Origin: Crocinitomicaceae bacterium
GTDB lineage: Bacteria; Bacteroidota; Bacteroidia; Flavobacteriales_D; Crocinitomicaceae
Assembly: GCA_016719925.1 (NCBI GenBank)
Contig: JADJYC010000007.1
Coordinates: forward strand, 124,001 to 188,000
Length of the DNA: 64,000 bases
Direction of reading: 5' to 3'
Below, piece by piece: positions 18,470 to 27,336 of this stretch; the first letter of the stretch is position 1, and every line of letters begins with the position of its first letter. Below the pieces are notes generated by a model. The model was given only the letters and a program-made list of their open reading frames with translations, had not been told where the DNA came from and did no database searches. Both the position numbers and the translations under genes were made by a program.

Positions 18470-20128
18470 TCAAAGAAAGAAAATCAAAGCAACAATAAAA
18501 ATCACAACAATAATCAGATACTGCCAGATATCAGCGAAGAACGGAATATACTTATTTAAAGCTGCAATAATTTTTTTCATTGTATAACCGTTTGGAGTCA
18601 ATTCGATAATTCTGTTTGCCACGGTTTGAACAAACTCATGGTCATGGGATGTAAACAGGATCGTTCCCGGGAATTTAATCAACGCATTATTGAAAGCTGT
18701 TATTGATTCAAGGTCAAGGTGATTGGTTGGTTCATCCAGTATTAAAAGATTTCCTTTTCCAAACATCATACGTGAAATCATACAACGTACTTTTTCACCA
18801 CCGGACAAAACCTGCGAACTTTTCAATGCCTCTTCACCTGAAAACAACATTCTTCCCAGAAATCCCCGCAGGTAAACTTCTTCTTTTTCTTCATCTGTAA
18901 CCGCATACTGTCTCAGCCATTCAACCAATGTCATTTTACTCTTAAAGTAAGCTGAGTTGTCATTTGGTAAATAGGTAGCTTTTATTGTAGATCCATAACT
19001 GAACGAACCGGAGTCAGGTTGTTTCTCACCCATCAGCACCTGAAACAGATTGGTCATTGCCATACTGTTTTTAGAGATGAAAGCTATTTTATCTCCTTTG
19101 TTGACATTGAGGTAGAAATCTTTGAAAAGCATTTCACCATCCACTGATTTGGTCAGTTTTTCAATGTGCAGAATCTGATCACCTGCTTCACGTTCCTGCT
19201 CATAAATGATACCCGGATATTTTCTGCTGGACGCTTTTAATTCTTCAATCGGTAATTTGTCAAGCAATTTTCTTCTGCTTGTTGCCTGTTTGGATTTAGA
19301 AGCATTGGCGCTGAAACGGGCAATAAATTCCTGCAGCTCTTTTCTCTTCTCTTCCAGTTTTTTGTTTTTATCTCCCTGTTGTTTCAGCACCAGCTGAGAT
19401 GACTGATACCAGAACATATAGTTACCGGTAAACAAATTGATTTTTCCGAAATCTATATCACAGATATGCGTACAGACAGTATCCAGAAAGTGACGGTCGT
19501 GAGAAACGACAATCACCGTATTTTTAAAATCCAAAAGAAAATCTTCCAGCCATGAAATGGTTTTAATGTCCAGGTCATTCGTTGGTTCATCGAGTACAAG
19601 TATATCCGGATTACCGAATAAAGCCTGTGCGAGCAAAACACGTACTTTGAGATCAGAAGGAATATCCTGCATCAACGAATAATGAACATCTTCCTTAATA
19701 CCCAGATTACTCAACAGGGAAGCGGCATCCGTTTCAGCATTCCATCCGTCCATCTCAGCAAATTCAGCTTCCAGTTCTGATGCTCTCAAACCATCTGCTT
19801 CACTGAAATCAGGCTTTGCGTAAATTGCATCCTTTTCAGAAATTATTTTCCAGAGCGCATTATGGCCCATCATTACGGTATTCAAAACAGTATAATTATC
19901 AAATTCATGGTGATTCTGTTTCAAAACAGCCATGCGTTTGCCGGGTTCTAAAAATACCTGACCGGTATTTCCTTCAATTTCTCCAATCAGAATTTTCAGA
20001 AAAGTAGACTTACCGGCACCATTTGCTCCGATAACACCATAACAGTTGCCCTGAACAAATTTCAGATTGACATCTTCAAAAAGAACTTTTTTACCGTATG
20101 CGAGTGATAAATTACTTACCTGAATCAT
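18470..20128 (-). CDS. ABC-F family ATPase (YbiT-like) with an abnormal hydrophobic C-terminus
   Basis: 552 residues with two ABC domains and no membrane domain. First domain: Walker A GANGAGKSTFL, degenerate signature region IPSDLKVRVLLAQ, Walker B ILVLDEPTNDLD. Second domain: signature VLSGGEKVR and Walker B LLILDEPTNHLD. ABC-F proteins act on ribosomes, rescuing or protecting translation. After the normal late motif RIIELTPNGY the protein does not end with the usual acidic Y-D-E-Y-L tail. It continues MKKIIAALNKYIPFF and then a transmembrane-like helix (IWQYLIIVVIFIVALIFFL). This looks like an in-frame joining to the start of a separate mini membrane protein. Confidence 0.85.
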   Translation of the reverse strand: MIQVSNLSLAYGKKVLFEDVNLKFVQGNCYGVIGANGAGKSTFLKILIGEIEGNTGQVFLEPGKRMAVLKQNHHEFDNYTVLNTVMMGHNALWKIISEKDAIYAKPDFSEADGLRASELEAEFAEMDGWNAETDAASLLSNLGIKEDVHYSLMQDIPSDLKVRVLLAQALFGNPDILVLDEPTNDLDIKTISWLEDFLLDFKNTVIVVSHDRHFLDTVCTHICDIDFGKINLFTGNYMFWYQSSQLVLKQQGDKNKKLEEKRKELQEFIARFSANASKSKQATSRRKLLDKLPIEELKASSRKYPGIIYEQEREAGDQILHIEKLTKSVDGEMLFKDFYLNVNKGDKIAFISKNSMAMTNLFQVLMGEKQPDSGSFSYGSTIKATYLPNDNSAYFKSKMTLVEWLRQYAVTDEEKEEVYLRGFLGRMLFSGEEALKSSQVLSGGEKVRCMISRMMFGKGNLLILDEPTNHLDLESITAFNNALIKFPGTILFTSHDHEFVQTVANRIIELTPNGYTMKKIIAALNKYIPFFADIWQYLIIVVIFIVALIFFL

Positions 20129-20151
20129 TGATTTTAGTGTATTTGGAGGCG

Positions 20152-20159
20152 CAAAGGTA
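20152..20159 (-). promoter_or_regulatory. -7 promoter element (TACCTTTG) of the ABC-F gene
   Basis: The minus strand reads TACCTTTG, matching TAnnTTTG, followed by a 23 nt leader before the ATG at 20128. No convincing -33 TTG. Confidence 0.45.
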
Positions 20160-20202
20160 CGGTGTTACCAGCCAAAAAAACATCTTTTATCACAAAAAAA
20201 TT

Positions 20203-20231
20203 TTGTTTTATAGAAATCTGGTATATATTTG
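20203..20231 (+). promoter_or_regulatory. Promoter of the DUF4878 lipoprotein gene
   Basis: TTG (20203-20205), an 18 nt spacer and TATATTTG (20224-20231), followed by an AT-rich leader of about 40 nt with a TTAATTAATTAATTA repeat. Good match to the Bacteroidota primary sigma consensus. Confidence 0.65.
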
Positions 20232-20273
20232 CACCATTAATTAATTAATTATTTAAGTAAGAAAAACCAAGTT

Positions 20274-20642
20274 ATGAAATTAAGAACTTTATTAGTAGGA
20301 GCAGTAGCAGGATTGTTGTTGACTGCTTGCGGTGGAGGGTCAACTCCAAAAGACGTTACAGAATCTTTCGTAAAAGCATTAGCTGACGGAAAATGTGACG
20401 AAGCAAAAGGAATGGCTGTTGAAACTGCATCAGAAAACGTACAAGGATCAATCGATGCTGGTTGTACTTCATATGCAACTGAAATCGTTTCTACTGAGTG
20501 CACAGAGTCAGGTGAAACTGCAAACTGTACTTGCAAAGAAAAAAGAGATGGTATGGAAATGACTTTCAAATACGATCTTAAAAAAGTAGATGGTGCTTGG
20601 AAAGTTTCTAACTACCAGAAAGATCTTGGAATGGATATGTAA
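20274..20642 (+). CDS. DUF4878-like lipoprotein
   Basis: 122 residues. Signal peptide with lipobox LLLTAC (Cys at 19), then GGGSTPKDVTESFVKALADG and a cystatin/NTF2-like alpha-beta fold ending VDGAWKVSNYQKD, typical of the DUF4878 family of small lipoproteins. Four further cysteines may form disulfides. Its codon choice (GCA/ACT/GAA, few rare codons), good promoter and strong terminator suggest an abundant envelope lipoprotein. Function unknown. Confidence 0.75.
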   Translation: MKLRTLLVGAVAGLLLTACGGGSTPKDVTESFVKALADGKCDEAKGMAVETASENVQGSIDAGCTSYATEIVSTECTESGETANCTCKEKRDGMEMTFKYDLKKVDGAWKVSNYQKDLGMDM

Positions 20643-20661
20643 TATTCATCCTTTGGATTTC

Positions 20662-20698
20662 AAAAAACCCGTCTCGGCATAGCTCAGACGGGTTTTTT
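20662..20698 (+). terminator. Intrinsic terminator after the DUF4878 lipoprotein gene
   Basis: Stem ACCCGTCT / AGACGGGT with an 11 nt loop, flanked by A6 and T6 runs, so it could work in both directions. It lies 20 bp after the stop codon. Confidence 0.85.
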
Positions 20699-20717
20699 GT
20701 TTAATTGAACAGCATTT

Positions 20718-21449
20718 ATGAAAACATCCCTTTTATTATCCGCATTCATTGCCTCTGCCTTAATTCTTTCTGCCTGTGGAGGTGAAAATTCAACCAGTGA
20801 TTCTGAAACGCAGGAATATGTTCACATTCCGCCTGCTATACCTGATTCAGTTTATGCCCATTTACAACCCGGAGACATTGTAATAAGAAAAGGAAATGGT
20901 CCTTTGTCAGCTCATATTATGGTTAATACCAAAGAAGAATATTCTCATTGCGGTATTATAGTCAAAGAGGGTGAAGAATGGAAAGTGATTCACACTATTG
21001 GCGGTACCGCAAGTGATGATGCGGTTGATGGGGTACAAAAAATGGATCTGGTAGAATTTGTAAAACACGGTGCAGACTCAATGGTTTTTATCTGCCGTCC
21101 GGTTTTTGCAGATTCATTGGATATTAAAATTCCTGAACGGGCTTATCATTATCTTGAACTGGCTATTCCTTTTGATCATGCTTTCAGTTTATTCACACCT
21201 GAAAAACTGTATTGTTCAGAATTACTTTTTTATATATTCAAAGAAGTAAACAATGGTGAAAATGTTTTTGAAGTAAGAAAGCAGCACAAATCTTTTATGC
21301 TGATGTTCTCCACTTTTTTTAATAAAGAAAAATTCATTCCGATATTTCACCTCAGAGAAGATAACCGCGCACCCGGCTGGTCAGGCTGGAAAATTAATGA
21401 TTCTGTGTCATTCAAAAGTGATACCCTGCAAACCGCCGGTGTGGAGTAA
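20718..21449 (+). CDS. Lipoprotein with YiiX/C92-like permuted papain-fold hydrolase domain
   Basis: 243 residues with lipobox LILSAC. The domain begins HLQPGDIVIRKGNG; the His is in YSHCGIIV and the nucleophile Cys in LYCSELLFYIFKE. This His-then-Cys order marks the circularly permuted NlpC/P60 (YiiX, peptidase C92) group, which act as cell-wall or lipid amidases/acyltransferases. The product is anchored in the envelope. Its 3' end overlaps the convergent desulfhydrase-like gene by 42 bp. Confidence 0.75.
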   Translation: MKTSLLLSAFIASALILSACGGENSTSDSETQEYVHIPPAIPDSVYAHLQPGDIVIRKGNGPLSAHIMVNTKEEYSHCGIIVKEGEEWKVIHTIGGTASDDAVDGVQKMDLVEFVKHGADSMVFICRPVFADSLDIKIPERAYHYLELAIPFDHAFSLFTPEKLYCSELLFYIFKEVNNGENVFEVRKQHKSFMLMFSTFFNKEKFIPIFHLREDNRAPGWSGWKINDSVSFKSDTLQTAGVE

Positions 21450-22356
21450 AACCACTTTTTCACCTTGCTTAAATTTATTGGATTTTAAATCCTGATAAAA
21501 GGCATAAGCCATTTTACCGGTGTAAACCTGATCCAGTTTTATTGTGTGTTGTTTGTGAAAACCATTTATAAAATCAATTAACTCCTGCGTGTATTTTCCA
21601 TAACCACCAAAATGACAATCTTCAATAACAGAAAGTCTTTTCATTAATCTTTCAACTTCTGATTCATCCAGCACAGCATAATAAAGCAAATTCTGAATTT
21701 CATTTTTCAGATAATTATCTGCCTTGAGTGACGAAACGGCATGGATTTTTGATTCAGAGGATCCGGTTAGTAAACCTGCGGCTGTTGTTCCCGTGCCTGA
21801 AGCAGTGTAAATATAATCCGGCGAAAAAGGAAGTTCTGAAATAATTTCTGAAACGCCATAAACTCCAAGATGATTTGCACCTCCTTCAGGTATTAATAAA
21901 GCATTTCCAAATTTGTTTCTCAACTCTTCGTGATACATTCTTTCATACCGCTGATTGTATTCTTCTCTTGAAACAAACACCAGCTTCATGCCATCATCAT
22001 TTGCTTTTTTCAAAGTATGATTGCTCAACTCATTCAGTTCATCACCACGGATAATTCCAATAGTTGGAATACCGGACAACCTGGTTAGCGCCGCTGTCGC
22101 GGCAATATGATTTGAATAGGCTCCGCCAAAAGTCAGAACAGAATCATATTTTCCCTGATGAAATTTTTTCAATGTTGAATTTGAGTTTTCTCCATTTATT
22201 CCCGGATATTTCATCATGAATCAGATCATCCCGTTTGACATAAACTTCAATACCCGCCTCTTCAAAAAGTTTGTCATGCAATTTATGCAGCGGAGAAGGT
22301 ATCTGGAAAAGTGAATTCAGAATTTTAAGATTAGATTCAACTGCCGGCAGGAGTAT
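21408..22356 (-). CDS. PLP-dependent ACC deaminase / D-cysteine desulfhydrase family protein, frameshifted
   Basis: Fold type II PLP enzyme. The N-terminal segment (IEVYVKRDDLIHDEISGNKW) contains the Schiff-base Lys in GNKWRKL. After a frame change it continues FHQGKYDSVLTFGGAYSNH (substrate loop) and later SGTGTTAAGLL (phosphate loop) to HTGGLQG. The break is in the T6 run 22164-22169 (minus-strand A6). Downstream of the break a start at 22217 would omit the catalytic Lys, so the upstream frame belongs to the gene. No clear start codon is seen; the frame overlaps the end of the acetyltransferase gene. Likely reaction: release of ammonia and/or sulfide from D-cysteine or related amino acids. 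Confidence 0.75.
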
Positions 22357-23233
22357 ACATTGTGACGCCGTGTTTGATATAATTTTCTTTCATCACTGAA
22401 AAGAACTTTGCTGCATCACACACTAGCGTTTCCGCTTCACCAATTTTTACTTTGGTCATTGCTCCTTCTTTCATAAAAAGCGGAATAAGTTCATCACACT
22501 TTCTTTTCTTCGAATAAACCGGATTATGTACTTTGGTTTTCACCGGATATTTTTTACCATCATCACCAATCACAATCACTTCAAAAATCTCATCTGCATA
22601 AACCGGAAATTTAAAATCAACGGCATCTTCCAGGGTGTGAAGACTTGTGCCTGCGTTTGAAAGTGTAACACCAACGTAAAGAATTTTCCCGCCTTTTTCT
22701 GATATCTTTCTGAACGGACTTTTTTCATTGTATGGCGTAAGTTGTCCAAAATGTTCGCTGATAAAATAATCAGCCAAAGCACCCTTTGCAGAAACAGGTT
22801 CAGTGGGATGCCAGCTGCGCTTTACACCCGGAAGGGCTCTGAAATACTCTGTGATTTTTCCGGTTTTGGACGGTGTATTTAAAACATTAAATTCTTTATT
22901 CTTCTGAATATAATCATACTGAAATATGGCGTTGGGTGAAGTGGGCATCAGCAACGTTCCTTCTTCACCAATAACTGAAAATAATGCATCAACAAAAGTT
23001 TTTGGTCCGTCTGTCAGATGTCCTATTTTACTCAAAGAAGAATGCACCAGTACATGATCTCCTTTTTTTAATCCTGCATTAATAAAATCTGTTTCCAGTT
23101 TTTTTTGTGAGATACTTTGTCCGCTTTCAGACATGTCATTCAAGGCTTTGTTGCGCGCTCTTTTTTTTCTGCGTCGGTTCCATTCCAGCAGAAATTCAGG
23201 AGTGAGATTACGGGCAGCGTCTCTCAGACTCAT
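22337..23233 (-). CDS. AAC(3)/YokD-family N-acetyltransferase
   Basis: 298 residues. The fold is the antibiotic 3-N-acetyltransferase type: HVLVHSSLSKIGHLTDGPKT at the N-terminus, GTLLMPTSPN, the WHPTEPVSAKG motif, SPFRKISEKGGKILYVGV and the TSLHTLED motif with the active-site His. Environmental members often act on sugar nucleotides or cell-surface amines, not on drugs, and the lack of any resistance context argues against a dedicated aminoglycoside role. It starts inside the last codons of the TonB-like gene (ATGA overlap), so it is in the same operon. Confidence 0.75.
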   Translation of the reverse strand: MSLRDAARNLTPEFLLEWNRRRKKRARNKALNDMSESGQSISQKKLETDFINAGLKKGDHVLVHSSLSKIGHLTDGPKTFVDALFSVIGEEGTLLMPTSPNAIFQYDYIQKNKEFNVLNTPSKTGKITEYFRALPGVKRSWHPTEPVSAKGALADYFISEHFGQLTPYNEKSPFRKISEKGGKILYVGVTLSNAGTSLHTLEDAVDFKFPVYADEIFEVIVIGDDGKKYPVKTKVHNPVYSKKRKCDELIPLFMKEGAMTKVKIGEAETLVCDAAKFFSVMKENYIKHGVTMYTPAGS

Positions 23234-24006
23234 TTGCTTACAAACTTATACGTAATGGTTTCGGTTTGCATAGCCGGTGCATTCGAACTGTAATTAAACC
23301 TTGAGCGTTTTGCGTATTTGATAGATTGAGTGATCATACACTCTGTGGCATTGGACGAAGAACCCGGCAGATAAGTCACGTCTTTCACATCTCCGTTTTT
23401 ATCCACTTTAATTTCCAGCACAACTGTACCTGCAGAATTACAGGTATAACCTGGCTTTTCCAATGCATGTGCCTTTCTGTCTTTTAAACTGAACGAAGCC
23501 ATTACATCACCGGCAAATGAATTACTGCCCTGCGTGTCAATAGACTTATCCGGATTATTCAGATTCTGCTTATTGACTTTGTCTTTTTCCGTTTGAATAT
23601 CCAGCGATGATTTTTCATTGGTTTTGTTGCTGCCGTCACCGTGTGTACTTTCCCATTCTTTGAAATACTGCTGCTCAAGTGCCTTTGCGTCACTCTCTAT
23701 TTTTTCATCCATTTCCTGCGTGGAGAAATTTTCGAACGATTTATCTCTCGTATCATTCTGGTCACTGGTTACGTTATAAACAGGCTGATCAGGATTCTGT
23801 TCAGCAGGTTTATTCATTTCCAGAATTTTCATCATTTCAGGATCAAGCGGAATATCATCCAGGGGAATATTCATTTCCACCTGCTCTTCCTGAAATGCAA
23901 ACGGACGTTTTATAGTTACAAAATTGGCATAGATAAATACACCCACATGGAACAGCACTGTACCAATGATTGCAAATTTGTATCTTTCTATAAAATCCAA
24001 AACCAT
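23230..24006 (-). CDS. TonB-like energy-transducer protein
   Basis: 258 residues: cytoplasmic N-terminus, one transmembrane helix (FAIIGTVLFHVGVFIYANF), a long polar periplasmic linker rich in D, E, K and N, and a C-terminal TonB-like domain (GTVVLEIKVDKNGDVKDV..TQSIKYAKRSRFN). TonB proteins couple the proton-motive force to outer-membrane receptors. The linker lacks the classical proline stretch. Its start shares one base with the stop of the WG-repeat gene. Confidence 0.75.
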   Translation of the reverse strand: MVLDFIERYKFAIIGTVLFHVGVFIYANFVTIKRPFAFQEEQVEMNIPLDDIPLDPEMMKILEMNKPAEQNPDQPVYNVTSDQNDTRDKSFENFSTQEMDEKIESDAKALEQQYFKEWESTHGDGSNKTNEKSSLDIQTEKDKVNKQNLNNPDKSIDTQGSNSFAGDVMASFSLKDRKAHALEKPGYTCNSAGTVVLEIKVDKNGDVKDVTYLPGSSSNATECMITQSIKYAKRSRFNYSSNAPAMQTETITYKFVSK

Positions 24007-26111
24007 TATTCGTCTTCTTTTCTTAGCAAACGTTGTTCTTTCAGGTCAAAATAATTCATCTCTCCCCCACCTTCTATCAGTACGATTTTGTCTGAAATAG
24101 GTTCAATATTAATATACACAAAGTTAAGCAAAGTATCTCCCTGAATATTCAACAGGCCAAAATTACCGCGACTTTTAGCAAGAATTAAGGTATCATTGAT
24201 AATAGACATTTCTTCATAAAACGGTTGAATAATATACTGACCGCTCTTATTGATTAACCCGTAAAAAGGATCAGCCATGACAATTGCCACATTTCCTTTG
24301 AACGAATTAGCAAAAGAAAAAGTATAAGGTATAACCTGATTTCCGGCAGCATTAACAAATCCCCATTTCCCTCCTTTTGATGCCGCAATGACAAGACTGT
24401 AGTCTCCGGTATTTTCTTTAGGTTGTGCAAACAACTTTTTTCCGGTAGTATCAATCAGATTGTATTTTCCGTCAGTATAAATTTTAGCATAACCATTTTT
24501 ATACTCAGCAAGCTGCCTGTACTCCGCATAAACCGGAATCCAGTTTTGTAAAACTGCAACTCCATGCACAGTGACATAATTGAAGGCACTTTCTTTTTCA
24601 ACGATTGCTCTGTTGTTTTTCATTTGACCTATATAATCGTATTCAAAAGGTAAAATTGTATCTCCTGAAATGTGAATCATTCCCCAGAAATCATTCAGTT
24701 TAGCCAGATAAATATCCTGATCATATCCCTTTAACTCTTCATATTTCATAGGTATAAATGTTGTTCCAAAAACATCTATCAAACCAAAAAATCCATTCTG
24801 ACTGACTACTGCTTTGCCCTTTTCAAAATCATAAGCATCTGTATATTTTGGCGGAATTCTTTCAATGCCTTTTGAATCAAAATAACCATACAACGTATCT
24901 TGAAGAAAATAAGCCAGACCGTTTCTGAGATTTCCCAAATCTTCAAACCGCGGAGATATAATGAATTCGCCATTTCTGTTTATCATTCCCAGTTTTTCAC
25001 GATACTCTACAACAGCGTGACCTTCATTAAATGAAAGTGCATCATCATAGACCGGCTGAATAACAATTTTTCCTGATTTGTTAATGTAACCATATTGTCC
25101 ATTCAATTTTATCACCGCAAGTCCTTCCTGAAAATCTTCTGCATCTTCAAACTGAGGATAAATTCTGATTTCACCAAATTCATCCAGGAATCCCCATTTT
25201 TCTTTTGATTTAAACGGATAAAAAATGGTATTTGCCAGTTTCATTTCCTGTTCCAGTTCTTCAGCAAAGGGATAGTGCGGAAATTCAGTCATAAATTCAG
25301 TCATACTGTTTTCAGAATAACTGGTAGTTTGTACATGCGCATTATAAAGTTTTTTCCACGCAGCATTGACATTATGATTTTGCGGACAATCCTGAATAAA
25401 TTTTTCAAACGATTGCACAGTTCCAGTTTGCGTGTAAATTTCAAAAATCTTATCCTCTGCATCCGTGCGGTACGGGCTTTCAGGATATTTTCTGACAAAA
25501 TCAATATAACTGATCAGCGTATTGGATGCGGTTGACTCCAGATAAAGTGTTTGCTGATAACGGGCATTGGCCTGTTCAGAGAATACTGAAGTTGGATAGG
25601 TTTCCATGAACGACATATAACTCTGGCTCAGGTTTTTATTTGCCGCAATTTCAAAAGCAAGACTGTCTCTGATAAATGAAGCACTGTCTACTCTTGTACT
25701 CCAATAGTTTTTCTGAATAAAATTTTCCAGTGCTTCAACACTGTTTTCTTTTACAGCCCGCCTGAATAAAACTCCGGAAACCAATTCACGCTGATGTTCA
25801 AGTGAAACCTGGTCCACGCCGTAAATCTGAAATTCCAGTTTCTGTTTTTCATCCAGTATTGGGAATTTTTCATTGGCAATGACAATGTACCTGTAAGCAG
25901 AATCTATGTTGTGAAACGGATTATCATTCCGGAAATAAATTAGACTCAATCCGTAAGATGCAGGAACAATTTTCTTCTTCAGTGATTTTTCAAATAACCG
26001 TTTTGCTTCAAAATAATTGTAAATCTCCAGTGCCTGATATCCTTTTTTGATTTTATCAGCACCTGCATTAAAAGTAAAAGCCAGAAACAATATGAATAAA
26101 ACAACCCGCAT
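24006..26111 (-). CDS. Secreted WG-repeat protein with N-terminal TPR-like region
   Basis: About 701 residues from the ATG at 26111, where MRVVLFILFLAFTFNAGA is a signal peptide; the longer frame to 26204 is rejected because it places a -7 box inside the gene. The N-terminal about 300 residues are helical and TPR-like. The rest is about eight WG repeats of the form W/Y-G-(Y/F)-I-(N/D)xxGxxxIxPxYxxAxxFxxGxAxV (for example YGYINKSGKIVIQPVYDDA), which form beta-strand-rich surfaces. Function unknown. First gene of a four-gene minus-strand run. Confidence 0.8.
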   Translation of the reverse strand: MRVVLFILFLAFTFNAGADKIKKGYQALEIYNYFEAKRLFEKSLKKKIVPASYGLSLIYFRNDNPFHNIDSAYRYIVIANEKFPILDEKQKLEFQIYGVDQVSLEHQRELVSGVLFRRAVKENSVEALENFIQKNYWSTRVDSASFIRDSLAFEIAANKNLSQSYMSFMETYPTSVFSEQANARYQQTLYLESTASNTLISYIDFVRKYPESPYRTDAEDKIFEIYTQTGTVQSFEKFIQDCPQNHNVNAAWKKLYNAHVQTTSYSENSMTEFMTEFPHYPFAEELEQEMKLANTIFYPFKSKEKWGFLDEFGEIRIYPQFEDAEDFQEGLAVIKLNGQYGYINKSGKIVIQPVYDDALSFNEGHAVVEYREKLGMINRNGEFIISPRFEDLGNLRNGLAYFLQDTLYGYFDSKGIERIPPKYTDAYDFEKGKAVVSQNGFFGLIDVFGTTFIPMKYEELKGYDQDIYLAKLNDFWGMIHISGDTILPFEYDYIGQMKNNRAIVEKESAFNYVTVHGVAVLQNWIPVYAEYRQLAEYKNGYAKIYTDGKYNLIDTTGKKLFAQPKENTGDYSLVIAASKGGKWGFVNAAGNQVIPYTFSFANSFKGNVAIVMADPFYGLINKSGQYIIQPFYEEMSIINDTLILAKSRGNFGLLNIQGDTLLNFVYINIEPISDKIVLIEGGGEMNYFDLKEQRLLRKEDE

Positions 26112-26120
26112 CTTCTTCTG

Positions 26121-26128
26121 CAAAAATA
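26121..26128 (-). promoter_or_regulatory. -7 promoter element (TATTTTTG) of the WG-repeat operon
   Basis: Minus strand TATTTTTG, 9 nt before the ATG at 26111. It decides against the upstream in-frame start. No -33 box recognised. Confidence 0.45.
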
Positions 26129-26389
26129 GCAGAAAACCATAGTTACACAGTGAAGAAAAATCCCTGTTTATGGAGATGTTTGTCAAATATCCTGCCTTAT
26201 CCAATCAGGCCAAACAGAAGAGTGAAGGTAAATTCTATCCGGAAGCTTAGTTAATAATTTCCAGAAAATCAATAAAAACAAGGTTCTGTGAGTATCTGTC
26301 AAACAATCATTTGCAAAGAATTTCCAACTTTATTTCAGCGATCACAATAAAAACCAAATAAACCTGTTATAGTATAACCCTAATACTTG

Positions 26390-26397
26390 TAAATTTG
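26390..26397 (+). promoter_or_regulatory. -7 promoter element (TAAATTTG)
   Basis: TAAATTTG lies 21 nt before the acyltransferase ATG at 26419. The -33 region holds TGTTA rather than TTG, so it is a one-box call. Confidence 0.45.
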
Positions 26398-26418
26398 CAA
26401 CTTTTATAAAAGGCCTTA

Positions 26419-27336
26419 ATGGTTAAAATTGCTGACCGGATACTGTTTTACTTAATTCTGAAACCTGTTTCATATCTGCCTTTGGGTTTCCTCTATGGTA
26501 TCTCTGCGGTTATTGCCTTTCTGACTTATCATGTGGTTCGTTACCGACGTAAGGTTGTCAGAAAAAACCTGGTTGCCGCTTTTCCTGATAAATCTTCTGC
26601 TGAAATCAAAGAAATAGAAAAAGGATTCTATAAACACTTTTGTGACTTCATTATTGAAAGCATTAAAGCCGTAAGTATTTCAGACAAACAACTTGCTAAA
26701 AGAACTTCCATTAAAAATCCGGAACTGCTTGAAAAATTATATAGCCAGGGAAAAAACATTATTGTCACCTGCGGGCACTATAATAACTGGGAATTTTACG
26801 CATTGACCCTGCCAAAACTGGTGAAATACAAAACATACTCTGTTTATCAGCCGCTCAAAAATACCTTTTACGACAAATTACTTTATAATTCCAGAGTCAG
26901 AAATGGTATGTCCCTGATTAAAACAAGAGATCTTTTGCCATTTTTTTCTGAACAAAAAAATGAACGGCGTATGGTGATTATTGTCAATGACCAATCGCCT
27001 TCCAATTTACAATCAGCTCACTGGAATACGTTTCTGAATCAACCAACCGGCTGGAATATTGGTCCTGAAAAACTGGCAAAAAAATACGATTACGTGGTGC
27101 TGTTCGGGTATTCAAAAAGAATCAGACGCGGTTACTATGAAGTAGAGTTTACCACTATAACAGAAAACCCGGTGGCTATGCCTGACGGAGCAATTACCAA
27201 TACTTACAGCAAAATTCTGGAAGAACTTATTGTCTCCAACCCGCGTTTCTGGCTGTGGTCACATAAACGCTGGAAACATCCGCAACCTTTAAAACAGGAA
27301 AAACCGGTAACGGTTAGTCAGCAAATTGCATCATGA
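26419..27336 (+). CDS. LpxL/HtrB-like lysophospholipid or lipid A acyltransferase
   Basis: 305 residues. An N-terminal membrane helix (LGFLYGISAVIAFLTYHVV) is followed by the LABLAT acyltransferase core with GHYNNWEFYAL (H-x4-E catalytic pair) and the later IVNDQSPSN motif. These enzymes add secondary acyl chains to lipid A precursors at the inner membrane; in Bacteroidota some homologues make aminolipids instead. The gene overlaps rarA by 4 bp, so they are cotranscribed. Confidence 0.8.
   Translation: MVKIADRILFYLILKPVSYLPLGFLYGISAVIAFLTYHVVRYRRKVVRKNLVAAFPDKSSAEIKEIEKGFYKHFCDFIIESIKAVSISDKQLAKRTSIKNPELLEKLYSQGKNIIVTCGHYNNWEFYALTLPKLVKYKTYSVYQPLKNTFYDKLLYNSRVRNGMSLIKTRDLLPFFSEQKNERRMVIIVNDQSPSNLQSAHWNTFLNQPTGWNIGPEKLAKKYDYVVLFGYSKRIRRGYYEVEFTTITENPVAMPDGAITNTYSKILEELIVSNPRFWLWSHKRWKHPQPLKQEKPVTVSQQIAS

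Noticed and set aside
22337..23233. Calling the AAC(3)-like protein an aminoglycoside resistance gene
   Set aside because: It lies inside a housekeeping-like operon and the family is broad; the sequence cannot show drug specificity.
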